A stretch of 64,000 nt of DNA from Pseudomonas cichorii (GCF_018343775.1 NZ_CP074349.1:5788501-5852500); one strand, 5' to 3'. Numbered from the stretch's first letter, positions 24,984 to 36,005 are shown. Numbers and translations are program-made. The notes: generated from the letters alone by a model not told the origin.

Positions 24984-27896
24984 TTATTCCAGCTCGCTCA
25001 ACACCTTGGACACACTCTCGACAAAAAATTCCACGCTTTTCCGGGTGGTACACATCGGCGGCTTGATCTTGAGAATGTTCAGGTAATCGCCGGTCGGCTG
25101 CATGAAAATGCCCAGTTCGCGCAGGCGATCACACAATTGTGCGGTTTCTTCGGTGGCAGGCTCCAGGGTCTGGCGGTCCCGGACGAATTCGACACCCAGA
25201 TAGAAGCCCATGCCATGCACGGCCCCCACCAGCGGATGTTTATCGGCCAAAGCCTCCAGTCGCGCCTTGAAGTAGTCGCCGACCTGGCGGGCGTTTTCCC
25301 ACAGATTTTCTTCTTCCATCACATCCAGCACCGCCATGCCAATCCGGCAACTGACCGGGCTGCCACCGGATGACGAGAAGAAATAACCCTCGGCCTCCAG
25401 CGCTTCGGCAATTTCGCGGCGGGTAATGACAGCACCCAACGGATGACCGTTGCCCATGCCCTTGGCCATGGTGATGATGTCCGGCACCACGTTCTGCTCT
25501 TCAAAGCCCCAGAAGTAATGGCCCAGGCGTCCATAGCCCACCTGCACTTCGTCGGCGATGCACACGCCGCCCTGCGCACGGACCTTCTGGTAGACCTGTT
25601 GCAGATAACCCGGCGGCAGGGAAATCCCGCCGGCATTGCCATACACCGGCTCGCAGATGAACCCGGCCACTTGCCGCTGCTGTTCAGCCAGCGTTGCCAG
25701 CGTTTGATCGACGCTGCGCACATAGTCCGGCGTGCTGTCGCTGCCACGATAAGGGCCGCGGTAGGTATTGGGCGCGGTCACCGGATGCACCCAGTCCGGA
25801 CGGGTACTGAGCGCCTGAGGGTTGTCGGCAATAGAAGTAGAGATGGCGTCGGTGGCCACCGACCAGCCGTGATAGGCCTCCAGCACGCTGAGCATGTCGC
25901 GTCCGCCGCTGTAGGCCCAGGCCAGACGAATTGCCAGGTCATTGGCCTCGGTGCCGCTGTTGACCAGGAACACACGGTCCATCCCTTCGGGTGCCAGCTT
26001 GAGCAGGCGCTCTGAAAACTCGACGATGGAAGCGTAATGAAAACGGGAGTTGGTGTTGAGCAGCGACCACTGGCGACCGGCTTCCTTGGCCATGCGCGGA
26101 TGACCATGGCCCAGCACCGCCACGTTATTGAGCATGTCCAGATAGGAACGGCCCTGCATGTCGATCAAGTGATTGCGCCAGCCCCGCTCGATCTGTGGCG
26201 GAGCCTGGTAATAATGCTTCTGCGAGCGAGCGAAGCTGGCATCGCGGCGGATGAGCAGCTCGGGCGCATCCGCAACAGCAGGCGCATCACAGTCGAACCC
26301 CAGCAAGGTCGCGGGTGACGGGCTCAGTACTCGCCATGCAGCGGCCCGTGATGCTGTAGTGAACAGTGGCGGGCTCAGTTCGGCATCGGTGCAGAGTTGC
26401 AGCAGCAGGGAACCACCGCCCTGCCCGATCACATCACCCGCTGCAACGAGACTTCCAGGCTTCAGGTCTGTCACTGCCCCCCACAGCCTCACACTCAGCG
26501 AATCACCCACCAGCCACAACGCCGCATCGGCTGTCAGGCGCAGGGTTGCGTTGAAGGGGGCGTGCAGAGGCGTTTCGGCTGGCAGATGCAGTTCGACGTG
26601 CAATGCAAAGGTGTCAGGCTCTGTGGCGCTGTCGGGCAAGGTGCGTGACAGGCGATATTCACCAAAGCGGCTTGAGGCCTGTCCGGTACGGGCGGCGGCT
26701 TCCATCAACAAGCGCTCGTCGATACCGCTTTGCTCCCAGTTCCCGGCCACGAAATGCTCGCTGAGCACGCCCAGGTCAACGGTCTGGAACTCACGGCCAG
26801 TCAGACTGGGCAGCAGTGGGAAATAGACCGGCTGTGCAGCAGCCTCCGGCTCGATACCGACCGCCTGAAGAATCGCCGCTTCCATCAGCTGCATCGGCAC
26901 CGAAGTCGCGACCTCGAAGATGCCCCATTCACCTTCCAGATTGGCCTGAATATAGGTGTTGTCCGGCTCGACACTGGCCTGCTGTTCACTGCTGAGCACC
27001 AGTACCGCCGAGCGGGCAACGATCAGTGGCCACAAGGCCTGTAATTCTGCGACCTTCAACGGGTTGATGGCGTGGTAGGCACGAATCGCCGGCAGGATGT
27101 AGAACGGATCACCTTCGGCATGATGCAGCAGCGCAGCGCAGGTGACCGACAGATCAGCCACTCGCCAGGTAGTGACCAGATCCCCGAAATCGATCAGGCC
27201 TTGCAGTTGCCAGCGCCGCTCCGCATCCCGAGTCCAGACCACATTGTGCTCGGTGATATCCAGATGAACAGCCTGAATCGGCAGTTCCGGAATCAGTGGC
27301 AACAAACGCTTCTGCGCCTGCTCGGCAGCCTCCATGAGGCAGAGACGCTCATTGGCGTTCGAGATCACCGGCAGCAGGTGCCTGATCAGGGCCTGGGCAT
27401 GCCGGGGGTCCCATTGCAGGATGCGCTCAAGACCGGGGTGTTCAAATGCCTCAAGCGCCTGATCGACCTGAGCGCACAGCTCGCCGAGACGGGTCACCAC
27501 CTCATGGCTCAGATGCTGGACATGGCCCAGAGACTGGCCGTCGATAAACTCCAGCAAACGCACATGAACCGCCCGGCCATCGACGTCCAGAGACAGCAAC
27601 TGCCCGGTGCTGTTGGCGCGGATCACGCCCGGCACGCGCACCGCCGAATGGCTGGCCAGATGCTGTAACGCCCCATGCTGGGCGTCCAGCTCCACAGTGG
27701 AGTAATCGCCGTGGCAGATTTTCAGCACATAGCGGCGTTGGTCGGCGTCGAGCAGAAAGTTGCGATCCTGCTGGCTGCCCAGCTCTTTCAGGGCACCGCT
27801 CAACCCGTAATGCTGCTCAAGCAGTTGCAGGGCCTGATCAGTATCGACCTGCGGACAAGGCAGGCTGGAGCGGCGGATAAGCGTAGCGAGCGGCAT
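24984..27896 (-). CDS. Fused phosphotransferase / M23-like / class III aminotransferase
   Basis: 970 residues, three modules. Residues about 25-330 are an aminoglycoside-phosphotransferase (APH)-fold kinase (AVHLDITEHNVVW and LIDFGDLVTTW hold the catalytic HxD-x(4)-N and metal Asp). Residues about 400-520 are a beta-rich spacer with an M23/biotinyl-like look (LKPGSLVAAGDVIGQGGG). Residues about 540-970 are a class III PLP aminotransferase; the Schiff-base Lys is in ITMAKGMGNGHPLG and FLVNSGTEANDLA binds cofactor. Such fusions are known to join homologues of hydroxylysine kinase and of phospho-lyases acting on phosphoethanolamine or phosphohydroxylysine. So it may phosphorylate an amino alcohol, then eliminate phosphate. 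It faces the same way as the agu operon but is separated from it by a REP. Substrate is inferred. Confidence 0.85.
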   Translation of the reverse strand: MPLATLIRRSSLPCPQVDTDQALQLLEQHYGLSGALKELGSQQDRNFLLDADQRRYVLKICHGDYSTVELDAQHGALQHLASHSAVRVPGVIRANSTGQLLSLDVDGRAVHVRLLEFIDGQSLGHVQHLSHEVVTRLGELCAQVDQALEAFEHPGLERILQWDPRHAQALIRHLLPVISNANERLCLMEAAEQAQKRLLPLIPELPIQAVHLDITEHNVVWTRDAERRWQLQGLIDFGDLVTTWRVADLSVTCAALLHHAEGDPFYILPAIRAYHAINPLKVAELQALWPLIVARSAVLVLSSEQQASVEPDNTYIQANLEGEWGIFEVATSVPMQLMEAAILQAVGIEPEAAAQPVYFPLLPSLTGREFQTVDLGVLSEHFVAGNWEQSGIDERLLMEAAARTGQASSRFGEYRLSRTLPDSATEPDTFALHVELHLPAETPLHAPFNATLRLTADAALWLVGDSLSVRLWGAVTDLKPGSLVAAGDVIGQGGGSLLLQLCTDAELSPPLFTTASRAAAWRVLSPSPATLLGFDCDAPAVADAPELLIRRDASFARSQKHYYQAPPQIERGWRNHLIDMQGRSYLDMLNNVAVLGHGHPRMAKEAGRQWSLLNTNSRFHYASIVEFSERLLKLAPEGMDRVFLVNSGTEANDLAIRLAWAYSGGRDMLSVLEAYHGWSVATDAISTSIADNPQALSTRPDWVHPVTAPNTYRGPYRGSDSTPDYVRSVDQTLATLAEQQRQVAGFICEPVYGNAGGISLPPGYLQQVYQKVRAQGGVCIADEVQVGYGRLGHYFWGFEEQNVVPDIITMAKGMGNGHPLGAVITRREIAEALEAEGYFFSSSGGSPVSCRIGMAVLDVMEEENLWENARQVGDYFKARLEALADKHPLVGAVHGMGFYLGVEFVRDRQTLEPATEETAQLCDRLRELGIFMQPTGDYLNILKIKPPMCTTRKSVEFFVESVSKVLSELE

Positions 27897-28156
27897 GTAA
27901 CAACCTCGTTCTTGTTATGATCCCCGGCCAGATCGGCAGCGGCATCCCAATCGAGCAACTATAGGGTGCCTGATCCACGTCACCAACTTCTGTTCATTGA
28001 ACGGACGGCGGTTTTATGGCGACGGGGCTGTGGTCTATCAATTTATTTCATTACGTGTGCGCCGGATATTGTCCGATGCTGTCTGCATACCGCACGTCGC
28101 AATGCGACAGGCTATGCTGCATAACGATCAAGACCTACTACAGAGAAGACCCGATC
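27897..28156. other. Divergent promoter region between the fusion gene and rfbB
   Basis: 260 bases that must hold promoters for both directions. No operator or RNA motif is recognised; the rfbB side is AT-richer near 28020-28060. Confidence 0.35.
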
Positions 28157-29235
28157 ATGCGAATACTCGTGACCGGTGGAGCAGGCTTTATCGGCTCTGC
28201 ATTGATTCGACATCTGATACAGAACACTGAGCACGAAGTCCTCAACTTCGACAAGCTGACCTACGCGGGCAACCTTGAATCACTGAGCTGCATCGCGACC
28301 GACACACGTTATGAATTCGTGCAGGCCGATATCTGTGATCAGGCCAGAGTCAGTGCGGTGCTCAAACGGTTCGAGCCCCACGCCATTATGCATCTGGCGG
28401 CCGAGTCCCATGTGGACCGCTCCATCGATGGCCCGGGCGACTTCATCCAGACCAATATCGTCGGCACCTACAGCCTGCTGGAAGCAGCTCGCGGCTATTG
28501 GCTGACATTGCCCGAGGCCGAGCGCCGGGTCTTTCGCTTCCATCATATTTCCACCGATGAAGTGTATGGCGACCTGCATGGCGTCGATGACCTGTTCACC
28601 GAAACCACGCCCTATGCGCCCAGCTCGCCCTACTCCGCCAGCAAGGCGGCATCGGATCATCTGGTGCGGGCCTGGCATCGCACTTACGGGCTGCCGGTGA
28701 TCGTGACCAACTGCTCGAACAATTACGGGCCGTTTCATTTCCCCGAAAAGCTGATCCCGCTGATGATTCTCAACGCACTGGCGGGCAAACCACTGCCGGT
28801 GTACGGCGACGGTCTGCAGGTGCGTGACTGGCTGTACGTCGAAGACCACGCCCGGGCGCTGTTCAAGGTGGTGACCGAGGGCCTGGTCGGCGAGACCTAC
28901 AATATTGGCGGGCACAACGAGCAGAAGAATATCGATGTGGTGCGCGGCATCTGTGCCTTGCTGGAAGAGCTGGCCCCGGCACGTCCCGTGGGTGTGGAGC
29001 ACTTCAGTGACCTGATCACTTACGTGGCCGACCGTCCCGGCCACGATCAACGCTACGCCATCGATGCGGGCAAGATCGAACACGAGCTGGGCTGGACGCC
29101 TGTCGAAACCTTCGACTCAGGGCTGCGCAAGACCGTGCAGTGGTATCTGGATAACCTGGACTGGTGCCGCAGGGTTCAGGATGGCAGTTATCAGGGGGAA
29201 CGACTGGGCTTCACTGACCACAAGGATCTGATCGC

Positions 29236-29239
<4 letters not shown>
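28157..29239 (+). CDS. rfbB: dTDP-glucose 4,6-dehydratase
   Basis: 360 residues, short-chain dehydrogenase fold. It makes dTDP-4-keto-6-deoxyglucose, the branch point for dTDP-rhamnose and amino-deoxysugars. The Rossmann motif is [16 protein letters not shown] at the N-terminus; the catalytic STDEVYGDL and [11 protein letters not shown] (Tyr-x-x-x-Lys) are present, and [15 protein letters not shown] is characteristic of RfbB. The ATG at 28157 follows AGAAGACC; a longer frame from 28016 lacks similarity. Overlaps rfbA by four bases. Confidence 0.96.
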
Positions 29240-30107
<868 letters not shown>

Positions 30108-30111
<4 letters not shown>

Positions 30112-30653
30112 AAGTGACAGCCACAAAGTTGCAAGACGTCTTGATCATCGAACCCAAAGTGTTCGGCGATGAGCGCGGCTTCTTCTACGAAAGCTACAAC
30201 GCCAGGGCTTTCTTCGAAGCGACCGGCATCAAGCCGGACTTCGTCCAGGACAACCACTCGCGTTCGCAGAAAGGCGTACTGCGTGGCCTGCATTACCAGA
30301 TCGAAAACGCTCAGGACAAACTGGTGCGGGTCACAGCTGGCGAAGTGCTGGATATCGCCGTGGATATCCGCCGCAGCTCTCCGACATTCGGCCAATGGGC
30401 AGGTGTACGCCTGTCGGCTGAAAACGGTCGCCAGTTGTGGGTCCCCAAAGGCTTCGCCCATGGTTTCGTGGTGCTGAGCGATTACGCAGAGTTCCTGTAC
30501 AAGACCACCGACTACTACACCCCGTCCGCCGAGCGCTGCATTCGCTGGGACGATGCCGACCTGGGCATCGACTGGGAACTTGCCGGAGCACCGCAATTGT
30601 CGGCCAAGGACCAGCAAGGCAAGAGCCTGAAGGAAGCAGATCTGTTTGCATGA
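30108..30653 (+). CDS. rfbC: dTDP-4-dehydrorhamnose 3,5-epimerase
   Basis: 181 residues, cupin fold. It epimerises dTDP-4-keto-6-deoxyglucose at C3 and C5. The catalytic His is in [39 protein letters not shown] and [20 protein letters not shown] are family hallmarks. Starts with GTG overlapping rfbA by four bases. The last enzyme of the dTDP-L-rhamnose route, RfbD, is not in this window, so it must be elsewhere if rhamnose is the product. Confidence 0.95.
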
Positions 30654-30721
30654 GTGCCTGTCGGTTCAGCGGCAGGCATAATGCTGCTTACTGAGACGCC
30701 TGCTCTGACGCGATCGTGAGG

Positions 30722-30772
30722 TTCGCGAACGAATTCGCTCCTACGCACGGTAGAAGCCAATTCGTTCGCGAA
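30722..30772. repeat. REP-type palindrome 2
   Basis: TTCGCGAACGAATT (30722-30735) and its inverse (30759-30772), same family as palindrome 1, between rfbC and dctB. Confidence 0.8.
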
Positions 30773-30807
30773 AGACAGGCCCGCACCCCTTCGGCCATCG
30801 CCCAGAC

Positions 30808-32622
30808 ATGACTACCAAAGCCGCTATTCCACAACGCCCTCGCTGGCGCAGCCTCGCCCTTCTGGCCTTGTGCCTGGCCCCTATGCTGTGGCCGCTCGAA
30901 CACCTTGCCGAACGCTACTACCGAAGCGAACTGGCCAGCCAGAATCGCCAGACCCTGGACCTGTACGTGGCCAGCCTGCTGGGCACCCTGCACCGCTACG
31001 AAACCCTGCCACAGATTCTCGCGGACCTGCCGGCCCTGCATGATGTGTTGGCCCGGCCTGGTGATCCGGCGACACAACAGCAGGCCAATCAGCTACTCAA
31101 GGACATCGTCCGGCAAACCGGCGCAGACGTCATGTACCTGATGGACCGCAACGGCCTGACCATAGCGGCCTCCAATTCGGAGCAGCCCGACCGCTTCATA
31201 GGTCGCAACTTCTCGTTCCGTCCTTACTTCAGCGATGCGCTGGCCGGAAAACTGGGGCGCTTCTTCGGCCTGGGTACAACCTCGGTCAAGCGCGGCTACT
31301 TTTTCGCCGCGCCGGTCAGTGACAACGGCGAAGTCACAGGCGTGCTGGTGGTCAAGGTCGATCTGGACCACACCGAAACCCTGTGGGGCAAGACGCCCGA
31401 ACAATTGCTGCTCACCGACCAGAATGGCGTGGTGATCCTGACTTCCAACCCGGAATGGCGCTTCCGGGCGACACGCGAACTGAGCGAAGAAGAAAAGAAA
31501 GCCATCGTTGCCATACAGCCTTACCCGACCCGCGACCCAAAGCCGCTCAAGCTCGATGACCGTGCCTGGCTGACCCAGACCCGCTCGATTGCCGAAACCG
31601 ACTGGAACGTAAGCATCCTTGCGCCCCGTGTGCTGCTCGACCGGCAAGTGCGTACCGTGGTTGCAATTGGTGGTGCAGGCCTGCTGGTGCTGATGTCGCT
31701 GCTGGGCCTGATGATGCAGCGCCGTCGTCACTATCTGGATCGCATCGCCTTCGAGGCCAAGGCCCGACGTGAACTTGAAATGCGCGTCATGGAGCGCACC
31801 AGCGACCTGGAAGGCCTCAACAGCCGACTCAAGCAGGAAGTTCTGGAGCGCGAGCAGGCTCAGCAGGAACTGGTGCGCGCCCAGGATGAGTTGGTACAGG
31901 CCGGCAAGCTTTCGGCACTGGGCACCATGTCAGCCAGCATCAGCCATGAACTCAATCAGCCGCTGGCGGCGATCCGCAGCTATGCCGAAAACGCGGAAGT
32001 GCTTCTGGATCACCAGCGCACCGAAGACGCTCGCGGCAACCTGAAGCTGATCAGCGAGCTGACCGGCCGCATGGCGTCGATCATCGCCCACCTGCGCGCC
32101 TTCGCTCGCCGGGACCGGCACGCACCGGAAAGTGTTGCGCTGCAACCGGCACTGGACGACGCCCTGGCGCTGCTGGCCAAACGGCGTCGCGCCATGGAAG
32201 TCGAACTGATCCGCGATCTGCCGGACGCGACCCTTTGGGTTCAGGCCGGTGAAACCCGGTTGCGGCAGGTATTGGGCAACCTTCTGGCCAATGCGCTGGA
32301 TGCCCTGACCGAAAAAGGCCCGCCCCGCAGGCTGTGGATAAGTGCCGAAGCCACAAGCGAAGGCGTCAACCTGTACATTCGCGACAATGGCTCGGGCTTT
32401 ACTCCAGAAGCACTGGCACGGGCACGCGAACCGTTTTTCACCACCAAGACCCGTACTCAGGGCCTGGGGCTGGGGCTTGCGATCTGCGATACGCTGATGC
32501 GCGCCCTGGGCGGCGAACTGTTGTTCGCCAATCACCCGACCGGTGGTGCATTGCTCACCCTGCGTCTGCGCGCCGGTTCGTCCGGGGCCAACCTTCAACC
32601 GCCAGAGGATCTTTCCGCATGA
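30808..32622 (+). CDS. dctB: C4-dicarboxylate sensor histidine kinase
   Basis: 604 residues. One membrane helix (LALLALCLAPMLWPLEHLAE), a periplasmic double Cache sensor domain (about 40-280, with GRNFSFRPYFSDALAGK and GTTSVKRGYFFAAPV), a second helix (VVAIGGAGLLVLMSLLGLMM), a coiled linker, and the kinase core: His in SASISHELNQPLAAIRSYAE, N box LGNLLANALDAL, and G boxes IRDNGSGF and GLGLGLAICDTL. It senses succinate, fumarate or malate in the periplasm and phosphorylates DctD. It overlaps dctD by four bases. Confidence 0.92.
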   Translation: MTTKAAIPQRPRWRSLALLALCLAPMLWPLEHLAERYYRSELASQNRQTLDLYVASLLGTLHRYETLPQILADLPALHDVLARPGDPATQQQANQLLKDIVRQTGADVMYLMDRNGLTIAASNSEQPDRFIGRNFSFRPYFSDALAGKLGRFFGLGTTSVKRGYFFAAPVSDNGEVTGVLVVKVDLDHTETLWGKTPEQLLLTDQNGVVILTSNPEWRFRATRELSEEEKKAIVAIQPYPTRDPKPLKLDDRAWLTQTRSIAETDWNVSILAPRVLLDRQVRTVVAIGGAGLLVLMSLLGLMMQRRRHYLDRIAFEAKARRELEMRVMERTSDLEGLNSRLKQEVLEREQAQQELVRAQDELVQAGKLSALGTMSASISHELNQPLAAIRSYAENAEVLLDHQRTEDARGNLKLISELTGRMASIIAHLRAFARRDRHAPESVALQPALDDALALLAKRRRAMEVELIRDLPDATLWVQAGETRLRQVLGNLLANALDALTEKGPPRRLWISAEATSEGVNLYIRDNGSGFTPEALARAREPFFTTKTRTQGLGLGLAICDTLMRALGGELLFANHPTGGALLTLRLRAGSSGANLQPPEDLSA

Positions 32623-34004
32623 GTTCGGATACCGCCATCGACAGCCAGATTCAAGTGGTGCTGATCGACGACGACTCGCACCTGCGCCAGGCCTTGAGCC
32701 AGACGCTCGACCTTGCGGGCCTGAAAGTCCTGCCACTGACCGAAGCCAACGGGCTGGCCAGCCGCATCGGTCGCGACTGGCCGGGCGTCATCGTCAGCGA
32801 TATCCGCATGCCCGGCATGGATGGCCTGGAACTGCTGAGCCACCTGCACAGCCAGGACCCGGAATTGCCGGTCTTGCTGATCACCGGCCATGGCGATGTC
32901 CCGCTGGCGGTCCAGGCCATGCGCGCCGGGGCCTATGATTTCCTCGAAAAACCGTTCGCCAGCGATGCCTTGCTCGACAGCGTGCGCCGGGCGCTGGCAC
33001 TGCGGCGTCTGGTGCTGGATAACCGCAGCCTGCGCCTGGCCTTGAGTGATCGCCAGCAATTGAGCACCCGGCTGGTGGGCCAGTCCACGCCGATGCTGCG
33101 CCTGCGCGAACAGATCGGCGCACTGGCGGCGACCCGCGCAGACGTGCTGATCCTGGGTGAAACCGGCGCAGGCAAGGAAGTGGTTGCCAGAGCCTTGCAT
33201 GACCTGTCCAACCGCCGCAACGGCCCGTTCGTGGCGATCAACGCCGGGGCCTTGGCTGAATCGGTGGTGGAAAGCGAGCTGTTCGGTCATGAGCCAGGCG
33301 CTTTCACCGGCGCGCAAAAGCGTCGCATCGGCAAGTTCGAGTTCGCCAACGGCGGCACGCTGTTTCTCGACGAAATCGAAAGCATGAGCATGGACGTGCA
33401 GGTCAAACTGCTGCGTCTGTTGCAGGAGCGTGTGGTCGAGCGCATGGGCAGCAACCAGCAGATCCCGCTGGATATCCGTGTGATTGCCGCCACCAAGGAA
33501 GACCTGCGTCAGGCCGCCGATCAAGGGCGTTTCCGGGCGGATTTGTATTACCGCCTGAATGTCGCTTCGCTGCGCATTCCGCCGCTGCGAGAGCGAGGCG
33601 AAGACGCGCTGATGCTGTTCGAGCATTACGCCGATGCCGCCAGCATGCGCCATGGCATTCCCAAGCATGAACTCACGCCGGGCCAACGCGCTCTTTTGCT
33701 GCGCCACAACTGGCCGGGCAATGTGCGCGAACTGCAGAACGCCGCCGAGCGCTTCGCTCTGGGGCTGGAACTGGAGCTGGAAGGCAGCACCACGCCGGAC
33801 GCCGCGCCGGTCAGCGGCGGCTTGAGCGATCAGGTGGAAAGTTTCGAGCGCGCCCTGATTGCTGCCGAACTGACACGCCCGCACAGTTCGGTCCGCAGCC
33901 TCGCCGAAGCGCTGGGGCTGCCGCGCAAGACCTTGCACGACAAGCTGCGCAAACACGGCCTGAGTTTTGGCGACAGCACGGGAGCAGCCGATGAGCTCGA
34001 ATGA
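32619..34004 (+). CDS. dctD: C4-dicarboxylate response regulator, sigma-54 activator
   Basis: 461 residues. A receiver domain (about 10-125, phosphoacceptor Asp in VIVSDIRMPGMDG, Lys in DFLEKPF), an AAA+ domain (about 145-380) with Walker A in LGETGAGKEVVARAL, the sigma-54-contacting GAFTGA loop in EPGAFTGAQKRR, Walker B in GTLFLDEIESM and an R finger region, and a C-terminal Fis-type helix-turn-helix (SVRSLAEALGLPRKTLHDKL). Start at 32619 overlaps the dctB stop. It activates sigma-54 promoters of C4-dicarboxylate transport; those genes are not in this window. Confidence 0.92.
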   Translation: MSSDTAIDSQIQVVLIDDDSHLRQALSQTLDLAGLKVLPLTEANGLASRIGRDWPGVIVSDIRMPGMDGLELLSHLHSQDPELPVLLITGHGDVPLAVQAMRAGAYDFLEKPFASDALLDSVRRALALRRLVLDNRSLRLALSDRQQLSTRLVGQSTPMLRLREQIGALAATRADVLILGETGAGKEVVARALHDLSNRRNGPFVAINAGALAESVVESELFGHEPGAFTGAQKRRIGKFEFANGGTLFLDEIESMSMDVQVKLLRLLQERVVERMGSNQQIPLDIRVIAATKEDLRQAADQGRFRADLYYRLNVASLRIPPLRERGEDALMLFEHYADAASMRHGIPKHELTPGQRALLLRHNWPGNVRELQNAAERFALGLELELEGSTTPDAAPVSGGLSDQVESFERALIAAELTRPHSSVRSLAEALGLPRKTLHDKLRKHGLSFGDSTGAADELE

Positions 34005-34461
34005 ACAGGACTCGCCCGCGCAGACGCTGGAGCGCGTCCTGCACCACGACATCCCGCTGACTCGCGAAATGGGCATGCGGGTTATCGACTGGCAAAACCA
34101 CAGGCTGCGCCTGCATCTGCCGCTGGCCCCCAATATCAATCACAAAAGCACGCTGTTCGGCGGCAGCCTGTATTGCGGCGCGGTGCTGGCGGGTTGGGGA
34201 TGGCTGCACCTGCGGTTGCAGGAAGCCGGGATCGACGAGGGGCATATCGTGATTCAGGACGGACAGATCAGTTATCCGCTACCGGTTCGCGGCGACGCCA
34301 TTGCCCTGTGCGATGCACCGGATGATGCGCAGTGGGACACATTCATCGCCACCTATCAACGCCGCGGCCGTGCGCGCCTGACCTTGCAGACCCGCATCAC
34401 GGCGCAGGACAGCGAAGCGGATGCCGTGCGGTTTACCGGACAGTTTGTGCTGCATCGGTGA
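33991..34461 (+). CDS. YiiD-type thioesterase-domain protein
   Basis: 156 residues forming a hot-dog fold, matching the C-terminal thioesterase domain of YiiD (ADWQNHRL-like start, then LPLAPNINHKSTLFGGSLYC and GAVLAGWGWLHLRL). Probably hydrolyses an acyl-CoA or acyl-ACP of unknown identity. GGAGCAGCCG precedes its ATG, which overlaps the end of dctD by 14 bases, so it is co-transcribed with dctBD, although its link to dicarboxylates is unknown. Confidence 0.78.
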   Translation: MSSNEQDSPAQTLERVLHHDIPLTREMGMRVIDWQNHRLRLHLPLAPNINHKSTLFGGSLYCGAVLAGWGWLHLRLQEAGIDEGHIVIQDGQISYPLPVRGDAIALCDAPDDAQWDTFIATYQRRGRARLTLQTRITAQDSEADAVRFTGQFVLHR

Positions 34462-34465
34462 ACCG

Positions 34466-34508
34466 GCATTCGCGAACCACACATATCGCGAATGAATTCG
34501 CTCCTACC
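34466..34508. repeat. REP-type palindrome 3
   Basis: CATTCGCGAACC and an inverse arm ending GAATTCGCTCCTACC, a less regular member of the same family, between convergent genes. Confidence 0.7.
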
Positions 34509-35343
34509 GGGCCAACTCCAGCAGTTTCTCGCGCCATGTCGCCTTCGCAGGCAAGGCCAGGAAAAACGGGTTGAGCAAGGATTCGCGGGGCGGATAGCTG
34601 AACACTTCGCCATCGAGTTGCAGCACTTCGCCGCCCGCGCCTTCAAGCACACCTTGGGCTGCGGCGGTATCCCACTGAGAAGTCGGAGCCAGTCGCGGGT
34701 AGCAATCGGCTGCACCCTCGGCCACCAGACAGAACTTCAATGAGCTGCCGATGCTGGTCAGTTGCAACTCGCCCAGGCCAGCGGACAATCCTGCCAGCAG
34801 GCGCTCCTGTTCGGGGCTGGAATGGCGGCGACTGGCGACAACGGTGAATTCCTGGCCGGCACCCGGCTCGTTACGCACCGCGATGGGCGCGATGTGGCTG
34901 TCATTGTCGCTGCGCCAGGCTCCCAGCCCGGCACCACCGAAATAGCAGCGATTGTTGGTGGGCATGGACACCACGCCAAACACCACACGCCCACGCTCGA
35001 TCAGCGCGACATTGACCGTGAACTCTTCGCTGCCGGAAATGAACTCCTTGGTGCCGTCCAGCGGATCAACCAGCCACCAGCGTTCCCAGCCTGCACGCTC
35101 GCTCAGGGGAATGTCGGCATCTTCTTCGGACAACACATGAATCGAAGGGTCAAGCGCCTGCAACCCCTCGACCAATACCTGATGAGCCGCCAGATCCGCA
35201 GCGGTCACGGGGGAATCATCGGCCTTGGCGGTCACGGCGACACCCGAGCGCCAGAACGGCAGAATCGCCTCACCCGCCAGCCGGACCAGATCGATCACAG
35301 GAGCAAGAAGCGGATGCGGCAGGTTGTCGAACACATCGGTCAT
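34504..35343 (-). CDS. cysQ: 3'(2'),5'-bisphosphate nucleotidase
   Basis: 279 residues of the inositol-monophosphatase fold. It removes the 3' phosphate from PAP released in sulfate assimilation. Metal-binding motifs are EEDADIP and WLVDPLDGTKEFI, and the C-terminal QWDTAAAQGVLEGAGGEV completes the active site. Its ATG overlaps the nudE stop by four bases. Both are nucleotide-pool clean-up enzymes, a common arrangement in Pseudomonas. Confidence 0.93.
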   Translation of the reverse strand: MTDVFDNLPHPLLAPVIDLVRLAGEAILPFWRSGVAVTAKADDSPVTAADLAAHQVLVEGLQALDPSIHVLSEEDADIPLSERAGWERWWLVDPLDGTKEFISGSEEFTVNVALIERGRVVFGVVSMPTNNRCYFGGAGLGAWRSDNDSHIAPIAVRNEPGAGQEFTVVASRRHSSPEQERLLAGLSAGLGELQLTSIGSSLKFCLVAEGAADCYPRLAPTSQWDTAAAQGVLEGAGGEVLQLDGEVFSYPPRESLLNPFFLALPAKATWREKLLELAR

Positions 35344-35906
35344 GGCAGGAAAAATCCACGTTGGGTTAACAGGTCGCGCACCAGATACAGCGCCGCCAGG
35401 GCGCGGCCTTCGGTGAACTGGGCGTTCTGGGCCAGATTGGCCAGCTCCCGCAGGTTGACCCGATCGACGCGAATCGGCTCGGGCTCGTCGCCTTCAAGAC
35501 GCTCTTCGTAAAGATCAGTGGCCAGCACCACCTGAATCTTCTGGTTCATGTAACCGGGCGACAAGGACAGCTCGGTCAGGTGTTCCAGTTGGCGGGCACC
35601 GAAGCCTGCTTCTTCCTTGAGTTCGCGATTGGCGGCCGCCAGCACATCTTCGCCCGGCTCGATCAGCCCCTTGGGCAAGGACAATTCATACTCGTCCGTG
35701 CCGCCGCAATATTCTTCGATCAACAGCGCATGATCGGCGTCGATCATGGCGACAATCATCACCGCGCCATATCCCGCGCCCCGACCGACCAGCCGCTCGT
35801 AAGTACGCTCGACCCCGTTGGCAAAGCGCAATTGCAGCTCTTCGACCCTGAACAGGCGACTGCTGGCGACGATTTCGCGGGCGAGAACGGTAGGTTTCTG
35901 GCGCAT
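35340..35906 (-). CDS. nudE: ADP compounds hydrolase (Nudix)
   Basis: 188 residues. The Nudix box reads GEDVLAAANRELKEEAGFGA then RQLEHLTELSLSPGYMNQKI, the form found in NudE, which splits ADP-ribose, NADH and related ADP compounds. A ribosome-binding GGAG precedes the ATG. First gene of a nudE-cysQ operon, divergent from yrfG across a 100-base gap that contains both promoters. Confidence 0.92.
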   Translation of the reverse strand: MRQKPTVLAREIVASSRLFRVEELQLRFANGVERTYERLVGRGAGYGAVMIVAMIDADHALLIEEYCGGTDEYELSLPKGLIEPGEDVLAAANRELKEEAGFGARQLEHLTELSLSPGYMNQKIQVVLATDLYEERLEGDEPEPIRVDRVNLRELANLAQNAQFTEGRALAALYLVRDLLTQRGFFLP

Positions 35907-36005
35907 GACAGGCTCCTTTGCGATGACGGGGTACTATACCGTGGCTTTTCCGATTGTCTGTCTCGGATATGCTTACATCCGCCATCAATTCCTGAAGAGG
36001 CCAGA

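Noticed and set aside
32595..34139. Minus-strand 514-residue frame over dctD
   Set aside because: Long only because of GC-rich codon bias; antisense of a complete sigma-54 activator with all motifs.
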